From DASUNQ01 sp035536455 (GTDB lineage Bacteria; Acidobacteriota; Thermoanaerobaculia; Multivoradales; UBA5704), in contig DATLOC010000060.1 of the NCBI GenBank assembly GCA_035536455.1, positions 55,619 to 119,618 on the forward strand: a stretch of 64,000 nucleotides of DNA, given 5' to 3'. The number at the start of each line of letters is the position of its first letter. Position 1 is the first letter of the stretch. The position numbers and the translations under genes were made by a program. This document shows, piece by piece, positions 17,118 through 24,401 of this stretch. Under the pieces are notes generated by a model that searched no databases, was not told the DNA's origin, and worked only from the letters and a program-made list of their open reading frames with translations.

Positions 17118-17293
17118 CGTACCACGTCCGCATCGCCGGCACCTGGCGGCCGCTCACCGGCCTCACGCACGCCGACATCTGCGATCGCGCCGAAGCCCTC
17201 GGCGCCACGGCCATCCGCGACAGCGACGGCGGCCTGCAGCTCAAGAGCCGCGGCCAGTGGTGCTGGTGGATCCCCGCGATCGGAGAGGAGTGA
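17114..17293 (+). CDS. Small hypothetical early protein
   Basis: 59 residues from GTG 17114 (GTGA overlap with the previous stop): MTYHVRIAGTWRPLTGLTHA, ending GQWCWWIPAIGEE. The compact alpha/beta pattern with conserved-looking Trp residues suggests a small folded domain. No family known. The GTGA coupling and absence of shadow-frame bias support it. Confidence 0.5.
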   Translation: MTYHVRIAGTWRPLTGLTHADICDRAEALGATAIRDSDGGLQLKSRGQWCWWIPAIGEE

Positions 17294-17298
17294 GCCCC

Positions 17299-17490
17299 AT
17301 GCCGAGCTACGAGTCGAAGGCCCCAGCGACCTACACCATCCGCGGCGGCGGGTTCCCGCTTTGCCCGGTGGTGCGGTCGGTGGCGAACTACTTCACCTCG
17401 CGTCCCACCAGCGCTGCCTCTGGCCGCACCGAGCACGGCCGCGGACCCCACCCCGCCGCCAAGCCCGGGCCCGGCCGGAAGCAGTGCTGA
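17299..17490 (+). CDS. Small basic hypothetical protein
   Basis: 63 residues from ATG 17299, with GGAGAGGAG ending 8 bases upstream; GTG 17290, overlapping the previous stop, is the alternative start. Basic, Gly/Pro-rich C-terminal tail (HPAAKPGPGRKQC). No domain seen. Position in the early operon is the main support. Confidence 0.45.
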   Translation: MPSYESKAPATYTIRGGGFPLCPVVRSVANYFTSRPTSAASGRTEHGRGPHPAAKPGPGRKQC

Positions 17491-17502
17491 TGTGACGACA
17501 GG

Positions 17503-18048
17503 GTGTTCCACGGGCCGGTTGCCGACGAAGCGATCGTCCCTTTGAGCGCGGCCGCCGCACCAGAGGCCGGCCGCGCGGAGGTTTACGAGCTGCGCACCAC
17601 AGGGTTGGAGAGCCAATCGGGCGATCGCTTGCGCGCGTTGCGCATCCCGCCGGAGGGCCCGGTTGGTGGTTCTCCTTTTGCCCCTCCGGCGGGGCCTTCT
17701 CCCAGCGCCGTCGCGCCGATCTTCGCGGTAGAGGCGGACCGCTGGCTCGCGCAGCTCACCCACCACCTCGCCACCGCGCGGCTCGCCGGCGTCACCGTCG
17801 CCAGCCTGCCCGCCGCGGTGCGCGAGCTGCTCGACGCGAAGCGCGCGCAGGCCTTCCTCGACGTCTCCTACTGGGTGCTGGCGATCGTCGCCTGGCGCGA
17901 GCGGCTGCCGCAGGTCGAGATCCCGCGCGCGGCCCGCCGCCGGGCGATCCAAGCCCTCCTCGAGGTCCCCGGCGCCCAACCCCTCGGCCAGGTCCTCGAG
18001 GCCTGGTCGATCGCCTGCCGCGAGCTCGTGCGGCTGCAGACGAACTAG
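17503..18048 (+). CDS. Hypothetical early phage protein
   Basis: 181 residues from GTG 17503 with a poor ribosome site. An N-terminal Pro/Ala-rich half leads to a helical C-terminal domain (residues 75-180; for example RLAGVTVASLPAAVRELLDA and VSYWVLAIVAWRERLPQVEI). No recognised family; no membrane span long enough to be certain. The next gene starts immediately after its stop. Confidence 0.5.
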   Translation: MFHGPVADEAIVPLSAAAAPEAGRAEVYELRTTGLESQSGDRLRALRIPPEGPVGGSPFAPPAGPSPSAVAPIFAVEADRWLAQLTHHLATARLAGVTVASLPAAVRELLDAKRAQAFLDVSYWVLAIVAWRERLPQVEIPRAARRRAIQALLEVPGAQPLGQVLEAWSIACRELVRLQTN

Positions 18049-18270
18049 ATGGCCCAAACCGGCTCAGGCTACTACCGGGTGCGGCGGCGACTGGACGGCA
18101 GTGTCGAGGTTCTGTTGAGCCGAGCCGGCGAGTTCGGCTCCACTCTCCACGCAGCGTTTCACCTCGCCTGCTGCGCAGCCGGGTGGGCGCCATTCGACAA
18201 CCTACAGCGACCAGAGATCCCGCTAGAGCCCACACGTTCACGGCCTGAACAGGGGACCGCCAGTGGCTGA
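18049..18270 (+). CDS. Small hypothetical early protein
   Basis: 73 residues, ATG directly after the previous TAG. N-terminal YYRVRRRLDGSVEVLLSRAG looks like a short beta hairpin, followed by a helix with two adjacent cysteines (HLACCAAGW). No family known. Its end overlaps the next start (GTG 18263) by 8 bases. Confidence 0.45.
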   Translation: MAQTGSGYYRVRRRLDGSVEVLLSRAGEFGSTLHAAFHLACCAAGWAPFDNLQRPEIPLEPTRSRPEQGTASG

Positions 18271-18817
18271 CCGCCGCGGCCGCTCGCGGGTGTTCGAGGC
18301 CTGGCTCGCCGGCAAGGCTGCGCCGGCGCCGCGGCGCGAGGATCACCCGCAGCGGGTGGCGCGATTGGCGCGCGGGTGGCGGCTGATCGACCTCTCGGCG
18401 GCGACAGCCGCCACGGAAGCCGGCCGCGTCGACCATCGGCGGCTCTGCCACTACGAGCAGGGCCGGCACGTTCCGCACCGCGGCGGCCGCGCCGTGCGCG
18501 CCTTGGCTGCCGCCTTCGGGCTGCCGGTCGACGACGTCGACGCCTGGTTCACGCGCAAGAAGCGCTCACCGCGGCGGCCGCCGACGACGACGACGCTACA
18601 TCCCCACGCCTGGGCGCGCATCGAGAAGCGCCTGTCTCAGGAGGGGCTCGGCCGCCGCCTTGGAGTGTCGCAGCAGTCGGTCGCTTGTTGGGAGGCCGGG
18701 CTTGCGCGACCCACGGCGCGACGTCGCAAGTCGATCGCCAGGATCCTCGGCCAGCCGCCGGCGGTGGTCGACAGCTGGTTCAACGTCCCCGAGCCCCACC
18801 AGGAGGTGTCGCCGTGA
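18263..18817 (+). CDS. Double helix-turn-helix regulator
   Basis: 184 residues with two XRE-like HTH units. The first spans about residues 31-94 (RLCHYEQGRHVPHRGGRAVR, ending LPVDDVDAWF), the second about residues 112-178 (RIEKRLSQEGLGRRLGVSQQ then SVACWEAGLARPTARRRKS, ending AVVDSWF). Both end with the same V-D-x-W-F signature, so they look like an internal duplication; the first has lost part of its usual HTH core. Such a protein could bind two half-sites or bridge operators. It lies before the lipoprotein and replication genes and may control them. Confidence 0.6.
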   Translation: MADRRGRSRVFEAWLAGKAAPAPRREDHPQRVARLARGWRLIDLSAATAATEAGRVDHRRLCHYEQGRHVPHRGGRAVRALAAAFGLPVDDVDAWFTRKKRSPRRPPTTTTLHPHAWARIEKRLSQEGLGRRLGVSQQSVACWEAGLARPTARRRKSIARILGQPPAVVDSWFNVPEPHQEVSP

Positions 18818-20061
18818 AGCATCGCCCCCTTCTCGCCCTCCTCGCCGCCCTCGCGATCGCCGGCGCCGGCTGCGCCTCCGCGCCGCCGGCGCCGGCGTAC
18901 GACGACGCAGGCTGGGCAACCGCCGATGCGGCCGCCGTCGCCGAAGCGGCGCTCTCCGATCCGGCCACGGCGGAATGCCCGGCCGCCTACGCGATCGAGG
19001 GCGAGCGGCTCGAGCGCTGCTTTCACCGGCAGTGGCTGCACGAGAACGGCGCCCCGGAGCAGCTCTGGAACCCGCGCGCGCCTGGCTACCGATGGGATCC
19101 GCTGTGGGCCCCGGGCCGGCCTCGCGTGCGAGCGGCCGGTGCGCCAGGCGTTGGTTTCGTCCCGCCGCGGGGAGCCCAGTCGTGCTGGACAGGCTCGCAG
19201 AGGGGCAGTACGAAGTGCTTCCCGCTCAACACCTCGGCCCGCCCCTTCGGGCCGACCGGGACCGGCCCCTTCGATAAGGCGGCCTTCGCTGCGCGCTACT
19301 TCGGCGGGGACGTCAACGCCTGGACCGGCTGTTGCCCGATCGGGCAGGCGGCCGAGTTGTTCTACCCCGCGAACACCGCCGCGCTGACCGCCGCCTACAA
19401 CGGCACGTGCGGCGAGATCTCTCTCGCCGGCGCCGGCCGGAACGGCGAGCCGACCGAGGAAGAGCTCTACGACTTCGCCGTCACGACGGGCCGCTGTACC
19501 AGCCCCTACCGGAGCTGCTGGTTCAGCCTGAAGGCCGGCGGCCGCGAGGACCTTCCCCTCGACGTCGTGACGCCGGCCAACTGGTCGAGCCACACCTGGT
19601 GGCTGAGCCGCGACCTGATCTGTGCCCCGGGCAACTACGACGCGAAGTCCGCCCTCTGCGGAGGGTGGCCCGCCTGGTATCGGGTCGACGCGGTGCCCGC
19701 GGGCGTCCCCTGGTGCGGCGCCCCGCCGCTGCCGCCACACCCACCGCCGGCACGCTGCGGCGACGGCAGGGTCGACCCCGGCGAGACGTGCGCCACCTGC
19801 GCGATCGACCAGCCGGCCGGCTCCTGCACGCCGCCACCGCCACCGCCACCGCCACCGCCACCGCCGCCCGACTGCAGCGCCTGCCCGTGCCCGCCGCCAC
19901 CCGGCCCGCCGGCGGAGTGCCTCGACGTCGAACGCCTGCAGGAGACGACAGAGCTCTTCACCCGCGTGATCGCCATCGCCGGCGCCGGCCGCCGCGCGCG
20001 CGCGATCGCGCTCGACCGGTGCTTCGACGCGATCGTCGCGCAGTGGCGCGCGAAGCCGTGA
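18814..20061 (+). CDS. Cys-rich secreted lipoprotein with polyproline hinge
   Basis: 415 residues from GTG 18814 (AGGAGG 7 bases upstream, GTGA overlap). Residues 1-20 (MKHRPLLALLAALAIAGAGC) form a lipoprotein-type signal with Cys20. The mature part has about 20 cysteines, many aromatic residues and a segment ARCGDGRVDPGETCATC resembling Myxococcales-type Cys-rich surface repeats (CGDGxxxxxETC). A run of 13 prolines is encoded by six CCGCCA/G units (19831-19866). After it comes a short helical C-terminus. An odd product for the early region; a superinfection-exclusion or surface-altering protein is one possibility, unproven. Confidence 0.6.
   Translation: MKHRPLLALLAALAIAGAGCASAPPAPAYDDAGWATADAAAVAEAALSDPATAECPAAYAIEGERLERCFHRQWLHENGAPEQLWNPRAPGYRWDPLWAPGRPRVRAAGAPGVGFVPPRGAQSCWTGSQRGSTKCFPLNTSARPFGPTGTGPFDKAAFAARYFGGDVNAWTGCCPIGQAAELFYPANTAALTAAYNGTCGEISLAGAGRNGEPTEEELYDFAVTTGRCTSPYRSCWFSLKAGGREDLPLDVVTPANWSSHTWWLSRDLICAPGNYDAKSALCGGWPAWYRVDAVPAGVPWCGAPPLPPHPPPARCGDGRVDPGETCATCAIDQPAGSCTPPPPPPPPPPPPPDCSACPCPPPPGPPAECLDVERLQETTELFTRVIAIAGAGRRARAIALDRCFDAIVAQWRAKP
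19831..19866 (+). repeat. Hexanucleotide repeat encoding polyproline
   Basis: Five CCGCCA units followed by one CCGCCG in tandem, in frame in the lipoprotein gene. Hexamer units can slip without frameshift, so the hinge length may vary between strains. Confidence 0.8.
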
Positions 20062-20073
20062 CTGCCGCAGCGA

Positions 20074-20316
20074 ATGAGCCTACCCCCCCCCCCCCCACTT
20101 CCGGAGGGGCGCGCGTTCTTCCGCCGCGGCGGGACGCTGGCGCGGTACGTCGCGCTGCGGATGATGGGCGTGGCGGCGGAGATCGCGGTGCTCGAGGTGG
20201 CCGGTCGGCTCCTCGAGCGGCGGCCGTGGCGCCGCGTGTGGCCACGGCGGGTGCTCGTCGGCGAGGTCCTCGGCCGCGCCGAGCTCGCGGCGCGCGCGGA
20301 GGGGCTCTGTGAGTGA
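20074..20316 (+). CDS. Small basic protein with homopolymer at its start
   Basis: 80 residues, MSLPPPPPLPEGRAFFRRGG and onward, with a helical Arg-rich rest (RRPWRRVWPRRVLVG). Codons 4-8 lie in a 14-C run (20083-20096), so slippage or a sequencing error there would shift the frame. The rest of the frame is uninterrupted and overlaps the next gene's GTG (20309). No family known. Confidence 0.4.
   Translation: MSLPPPPPLPEGRAFFRRGGTLARYVALRMMGVAAEIAVLEVAGRLLERRPWRRVWPRRVLVGEVLGRAELAARAEGLCE
20083..20096 (+). repeat. Poly-C tract of 14
   Basis: Fourteen consecutive C residues just inside the start of a small gene. Runs this long are slippage-prone in replication and miscounted in sequencing. 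The only run of this length that I noticed in the window. Confidence 0.85.
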
Positions 20317-20518
20317 TCCGGCGCGCTGCGTGCGCTGCCGCAAGGCGATCAGCGACGAGGGGCTGGCGCAGTCGCTCGGGGGTTTCGACCTCTGCGTCCC
20401 CTGCAACGCCGAGGGCTTCTTTCTCATGATCGTCGAGACGATTTGCTACCTGATGCGCTACGGGATCGCGCACGGGACGCCCTGCTCGGTCGCTGCGTCC
20501 CGCGTTCACCTGGCCTAG
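20309..20518 (+). CDS. Small zinc-finger-like protein
   Basis: 69 residues from GTG 20309. Cys pairs ARCVRCRKAIS and DLCVPCNAEGFF (CxxC-x18-CxxC) make a two-pair zinc finger typical of small phage proteins. The following hydrophobic part (FLMIVETICYLMRYGIAHG) may be a helix. Overlaps the preceding gene by 8 bases. Confidence 0.55.
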   Translation: MSDPARCVRCRKAISDEGLAQSLGGFDLCVPCNAEGFFLMIVETICYLMRYGIAHGTPCSVAASRVHLA

Positions 20519-20521
20519 CGA

Positions 20522-21283
20522 ATGGTCGACGAGACCCCCACCCCGGCCGGCACCCCGACGCACGGCCCCGGCGTCTCCTTCTACCAGCAGGTCCAACCCT
20601 TCGCGCTCGAAGACGAGGCCACACTGCCGAACGACAAGGTGATCCACGGCTCGGCCGCGCGGGTCTACAACCTCCTCCGGAAGACCCGCGAGACCGGCTA
20701 CCGCTTCCCGGTCGGCCGGCACCTGGCACCAGAGGGCGGCTGGGTGCCCACGTGGGTCCTCCGCGAGCCCTGGGCCGGCGGCTCCGCCGGCGATCGCCGC
20801 CTCCGCGGCCTCCGCGCCGCCGGCGTGCGGATCGAGGAGCAGGCCCACATCGGCGAAGAGGACGGCCACGAAACCCGCTCCTGGCTCTGGCGCCTGCAGG
20901 ACGGTGCCGCTGCGGCTGGCGCCACCCCGCCGGCACCACAGCGCACGGACCTTGCCAGGCTCACGTTCAAAACGGTCTACGGCGCCGCGCCAGAGGGGCC
21001 AGGAACGACGATCGACGTCACGCCCGGCGCCCAGCACCCCCTCGCGCCCAGCGCTGGGCTTTGGACGCGCCTCGGCGACCTGCGCGACCCGGAGTGGAGT
21101 CTCGAAGCGGCCGCGGAGCGCTACCGCCTCGAGCTCCTCGACCTCTGGCATGCCGGCACCCTGCTCAGCGGGCTCAGCGACACCCGCCGCGCAACGTTTT
21201 GGGCCGATCCAGCCTGTCCCTTCAACCCCCTCCCCACGCTCGCGAAAGCCCTACGCGCCCTCGGCGCCTCGGAGGACGCATGA
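20522..21283 (+). CDS. Hypothetical protein upstream of replication initiator
   Basis: 253 residues, ATG 20522, ending in an ATGA overlap with the initiator gene. The N-terminal half (NDKVIHGSAARVYNLLRKTR and TGYRFPVGRHLAPEGGWVPT) could form a winged-helix-like fold; a Pro/Ala-rich linker and a helical C-terminal part follow. No motif is diagnostic. Coupling to the initiator suggests a replication or regulatory role. Confidence 0.5.
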   Translation: MVDETPTPAGTPTHGPGVSFYQQVQPFALEDEATLPNDKVIHGSAARVYNLLRKTRETGYRFPVGRHLAPEGGWVPTWVLREPWAGGSAGDRRLRGLRAAGVRIEEQAHIGEEDGHETRSWLWRLQDGAAAAGATPPAPQRTDLARLTFKTVYGAAPEGPGTTIDVTPGAQHPLAPSAGLWTRLGDLRDPEWSLEAAAERYRLELLDLWHAGTLLSGLSDTRRATFWADPACPFNPLPTLAKALRALGASEDA

Positions 21284-22305
21284 GCCGCAAGCGCTCCATC
21301 TCCTCCGGGATCGGCAGCGACGAGAAGCTCGAGCTGGTGGCCAGCGGCCCGGACGGCCAGGGCCTCGACCTCACCGCCGCGATCGCCGTCTGCCTCTGGC
21401 CCTGGCTCCTTACCGCCTTCGACGACTGGGGAATCTTCCAGGGCTCTGCCCACGACGTGCGCACCAAGGTCGCGCAGGCGCTGGCGACGACCACGGCGGT
21501 CATCGACGAGGCGCTGAACCGCCTGGCGGCCGCGAAGCTCATCCTTCGCTACAGCCACGGCGGGCGGCCGTACATCGCCGTCTTCAACCTCGAGTCCTGG
21601 TTCCGCCACCAGAGCTACATCCCGCACGTCAAGAAGCGGCTCGAGGTGATCGAGCGGCGGCCGTGGACCCCGGTGGAGCACCTCGAGTGGTACATGCTGC
21701 ACCAAACACCGCAGGACGGCGCAGAACACCGCAGTTCAGCGCAGAGCGCCGCGGAACACCGCGGAACACAGCCGGTCGAGCAGGCAGAGCAGGAAAACGC
21801 CGCAGATCAGCCGGAAACACCGCAGAACACCGCAGAACACCGCAAAGTTGCACTCTGTGTACCTTCCCCTTCACCTGAACTAATACCCCGCACCCAACCG
21901 GAGGGGGAGCAGGTTCTACCTGCTCCCCCTCCAGCGGCCCAGGGGCCGCGAGAGGGTGGGGAGGGCGGCAGGGGGCAGAAGGGCCCGCTCAACGCCAGCC
22001 AGGCCGGCGTGGCGGCCCTCCAAGCCGTCTACCGCGAGCACCAGGTCGAGCCCCTCACCCCGACGATCCTGAACATGCTCCTCACCGAGGGCCTGCGCGA
22101 CGTCGACCGCGTCGCGGCCAAGCTCCGGGAGGTCGCCAAGCAGGACCGCGGCCACCTCACCAACGTCCCCTACCTCCTCGCCTGCATGCAGCGCCTCGCC
22201 ACCAACGGCGGCGGCGGCCTCACCGCGCCCGGCTTGACCGCCGGCGCCGACGACGAGCGGAGAGACCAGGTTGCAGAGCTTGAACGACTCTCTCGCGAGG
22301 ATTGA
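21280..22305 (+). CDS. Putative phage replication initiator containing origin repeats
   Basis: 341 residues. The N-terminal 125 residues (AVCLWPWLLTAFDDWGIFQG; ALATTTAVIDEALNRLAAAK) resemble the winged-helix N-terminus of phage replisome-organiser proteins. Residues 140-190 form a low-complexity Gln/Glu/His linker (AEHR three times) whose DNA carries the iteron cluster at 21705-21845. Residues 235-325 form a helical C-terminal domain like DnaD/loader-binding tails. It is followed by DnaC-like and DnaB genes, the same order as lambda O-P with a helicase added. It would bind the repeats and recruit loader and helicase. The initiator role is inferred from context and layout. Confidence 0.65.
   Translation: MSRKRSISSGIGSDEKLELVASGPDGQGLDLTAAIAVCLWPWLLTAFDDWGIFQGSAHDVRTKVAQALATTTAVIDEALNRLAAAKLILRYSHGGRPYIAVFNLESWFRHQSYIPHVKKRLEVIERRPWTPVEHLEWYMLHQTPQDGAEHRSSAQSAAEHRGTQPVEQAEQENAADQPETPQNTAEHRKVALCVPSPSPELIPRTQPEGEQVLPAPPPAAQGPREGGEGGRGQKGPLNASQAGVAALQAVYREHQVEPLTPTILNMLLTEGLRDVDRVAAKLREVAKQDRGHLTNVPYLLACMQRLATNGGGGLTAPGLTAGADDERRDQVAELERLSRED
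21705..21845. repeat. Iteron cluster, probable prophage replication origin
   Basis: The decamer AACACCGCAG occurs exactly at 21705, 21725, 21816 and 21826, with near copies at 21755 (CGG end), 21765, 21796 (AACGCCGCAG) and 21836 (CAA end). Start-to-start spacings are 20, 30, 10, 31, 20, 10 and 10 bases, close to multiples of one DNA turn, so bound protein would face one side. The next 55 bases (21846-21900) are clearly poorer in G+C. Iterons inside the initiator gene followed by an AT-richer stretch is how the lambda origin is built. Confidence 0.65.
21900..21932. repeat. Perfect 15-bp inverted repeat beside the iterons
   Basis: Left arm 21900-21914 and right arm 21918-21932 are perfectly complementary around the 3-base loop TCT. 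It lies in the initiator coding region just past the AT-richer stretch. There is no T-run, so it is not a standard terminator; it could be an origin hairpin or an mRNA structure limiting the downstream gene. Confidence 0.8.
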
Positions 22306-22999
22306 ACAGCGCCTCGCCGGCGCCACCGAGTGGCGCTGCCGCGGCTGCGACGATCCCCAGGTCGCGCTCGACGGCTCGCCGCCGCCGGAGGACCTGCTCT
22401 GCCACGGCTGCCGCGTCATCGCCGCGCGCCCGACCCTCGACGATCGGCTGCGCGAGGCCGGCGTCCCCGCCGAGCTCCGCCGCTCGCCCGACAGGGCGGC
22501 GTGGGAAGCCAAGTTCGGCCGGACGTGGCCGCGGAAGCTCGAGCCCTGGCCCGACGACGCGGTGATGGGCTACGCGTGGGGCGCCACCGGCAACGGCAAG
22601 AGCACCGCCGCCGCGGTGCTGCTGGGCGAGCAGATCCGCCGCGGCCGCGGCGTGCGCTTCGTGTACGGCCCGCTCGTCCTGGTGAAGCTGCAGGAGGAGT
22701 TCGACCGCCGCGAGCGGGTGCTGATGGGCCAGCTCCTGCGCGTCGAGGTCCTGGTCGTCGACGAGCCCTTCGTGCGCCTCACGAACTGGGGCGCCGAGCA
22801 GATGCTGATCCTCCTCGGCGGCCGCCAGGGGGAGCGGCGGCCGACGCTCGTCACCTCGAACCTCGGGCCGACGGCGCTGCAGCCGAAGCACGGCCCGGCG
22901 CCCTTTCCGCCGGCGCTGGTCTCGCGACTCCTGAGCGGCGCCGTCGTGCACTTCACCGGGCCCGACACCAGGCTCGAGCGCTCGGAGGCGCCGCGGTGA
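22271..22999 (+). CDS. DnaC-like helicase loader (AAA+ ATPase)
   Basis: 242 residues from TTG 22271, overlapping the initiator gene by 35 bases (TTG 22280 is an alternative start). An N-terminal zinc-ribbon (WRCRGCDD, LLCHGC; residues 22-46) precedes an AAA+ domain with Walker A GATGNGKST (residues 105-113) and Walker B VLVVDEPF. This is the architecture of DnaC/DnaI-type loaders that open DnaB rings. It sits between initiator and DnaB and ends in a GTGA overlap with the latter, so equal synthesis of loader and helicase is likely. Confidence 0.8.
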   Translation: MQSLNDSLARIEQRLAGATEWRCRGCDDPQVALDGSPPPEDLLCHGCRVIAARPTLDDRLREAGVPAELRRSPDRAAWEAKFGRTWPRKLEPWPDDAVMGYAWGATGNGKSTAAAVLLGEQIRRGRGVRFVYGPLVLVKLQEEFDRRERVLMGQLLRVEVLVVDEPFVRLTNWGAEQMLILLGGRQGERRPTLVTSNLGPTALQPKHGPAPFPPALVSRLLSGAVVHFTGPDTRLERSEAPR

Positions 23000-24390
23000 G
23001 TAAGCGCCGCGGCAACAACGGCGACGCGTGGGCCGAGCTCGGCGCGGCTCAGGCGCTCCCGCACTCGGAGGAGAGCGAGCGCGCCGTGCTGGCCGCGGTG
23101 CTCCTGGATCCGCGCGTGCTGCCCACCGTCGCGGGCCGCCTCCACGCCGACGACTTCTACCTCGAGCGCCACCAGCACCTCTTCCGCGCCATGCAGGACC
23201 TGGCCGACGAGGGGTCGCCGGTCGACGTCCGCACCATCCAGGCGCGCCTCGAGCTGCGCGACCAGTGGACCGCCGCCGGCGGCGCCGCCTACCTCGCGCG
23301 GCTCGACGTCGACCTGCCCGACCTCGGCCGCGTCGAGGCCTACGCCGACATCGTGAAGGACCGCGCCGTCCGCCGGCGGCTGATCCAGCTCGCCGGCGAG
23401 TCGGCGCGCGGCGCGCTGCAGGGCGACACGCCGACCCTGGAGCTGGTGGGTCGCCAGCAGTCCGGGCTCGTTGAGCTCGCCGGCGGCGCGATCGCGAGAC
23501 GCGCGCAGCCGATCGCCGCGGCGGTGCACCGGCTCGTCGAGCAAATGGAGGACGGCACCGGTGCCGCGGTCCTCCGCGGCGCCCCGAGCGGGTTTCCCGC
23601 GGTGGACGCTCACACGAACGGCCTCGTCGGCGGAAACCTGATCGTCGTGGGCGGTCGCACGAGCATGGGCAAGACGATCTACGGCTTCCAGCTCGCGCTC
23701 AACACGGCGCTCGAGCGGAAGCGGCCGGCGGGGGTGATCTCGCTCGAGATGACCCTCGACGAGCTGGCGGTGCGCGCGGTGGCCAACCTGGCCGAAGTGG
23801 CGCTCGATCAGATCCGCGACGGCAACCTCTCACGCGGGCAGTGGATCCGCGTTCTGGCGACCCTGCGGGCACTCAACGAGGCACCCCTGTGGATCGACGA
23901 TTCCCCGGGCTCGTCGGTCGTCGAGATCTGCGCCAGGGCGCACCAGGCGCGCGCCGAGCGCGGGCTCGAGCTCCTGGTCGTCGACTACCTGCAGCTGATC
24001 CGCGGCGACGACCGCCGGCGCTACGAGAACCGCAACCTCGAGATCGACGGGATCACGCGGCGCCTGAAGGCCCTGGCCAAGGAGCTGGAGATCCCGATCA
24101 TCCTGCTGTCGCAGCTCTCGCGCCAAGCAGCCCACCGCGGCGGCGATCACCGGCCGCAGCTGTCCGATCTCCGCGAGAGCGGGGCGATCGAGCAGCACGC
24201 CGACGTCGTCCAGTTCGTCCACCGCCCGGAGGTCTACGAGCCCGTCGAAGAGGGCCTGCGGGGCCTCGTCGAGGTGATCGTGGCCAAGGTGCGCAACGGC
24301 AAGCCCGGCACGGTGGAGATGGGCTTCCGCGGCGACCTGAGCAAGTTCCTGCTGGCGCGCCCCGCGCCGCGGGGGCCGGACCCGTTCTAG
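22996..24390 (+). CDS. dnaB: Replicative DNA helicase, DnaB family
   Basis: 464 residues from GTG 22996, close to the usual 450-470. The N-terminal domain (residues 20-130; PHSEESERAVLAAVLLDPRV) is the DnaB N-domain that binds primase and loader. The RecA-like C-domain has Walker A VVGGRTSMGKT (around residues 217-227), Walker B LLVVDYLQLI and the motif IILLSQLSR, with the late arginine-finger region DLRESGAIEQHADVV. It unwinds phage DNA ahead of the host polymerase. Distinct from a chromosomal copy by its coupling to a phage loader. Confidence 0.92.
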   Translation: MSKRRGNNGDAWAELGAAQALPHSEESERAVLAAVLLDPRVLPTVAGRLHADDFYLERHQHLFRAMQDLADEGSPVDVRTIQARLELRDQWTAAGGAAYLARLDVDLPDLGRVEAYADIVKDRAVRRRLIQLAGESARGALQGDTPTLELVGRQQSGLVELAGGAIARRAQPIAAAVHRLVEQMEDGTGAAVLRGAPSGFPAVDAHTNGLVGGNLIVVGGRTSMGKTIYGFQLALNTALERKRPAGVISLEMTLDELAVRAVANLAEVALDQIRDGNLSRGQWIRVLATLRALNEAPLWIDDSPGSSVVEICARAHQARAERGLELLVVDYLQLIRGDDRRRYENRNLEIDGITRRLKALAKELEIPIILLSQLSRQAAHRGGDHRPQLSDLRESGAIEQHADVVQFVHRPEVYEPVEEGLRGLVEVIVAKVRNGKPGTVEMGFRGDLSKFLLARPAPRGPDPF

Positions 24391-24401
24391 AGGAGCCGAG
24401 C

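Noticed and set aside
21705..21845. CRISPR array
   Set aside because: Repeats are only 10 bases and lie 10-31 bases apart within a coding region; no spacers or cas genes.
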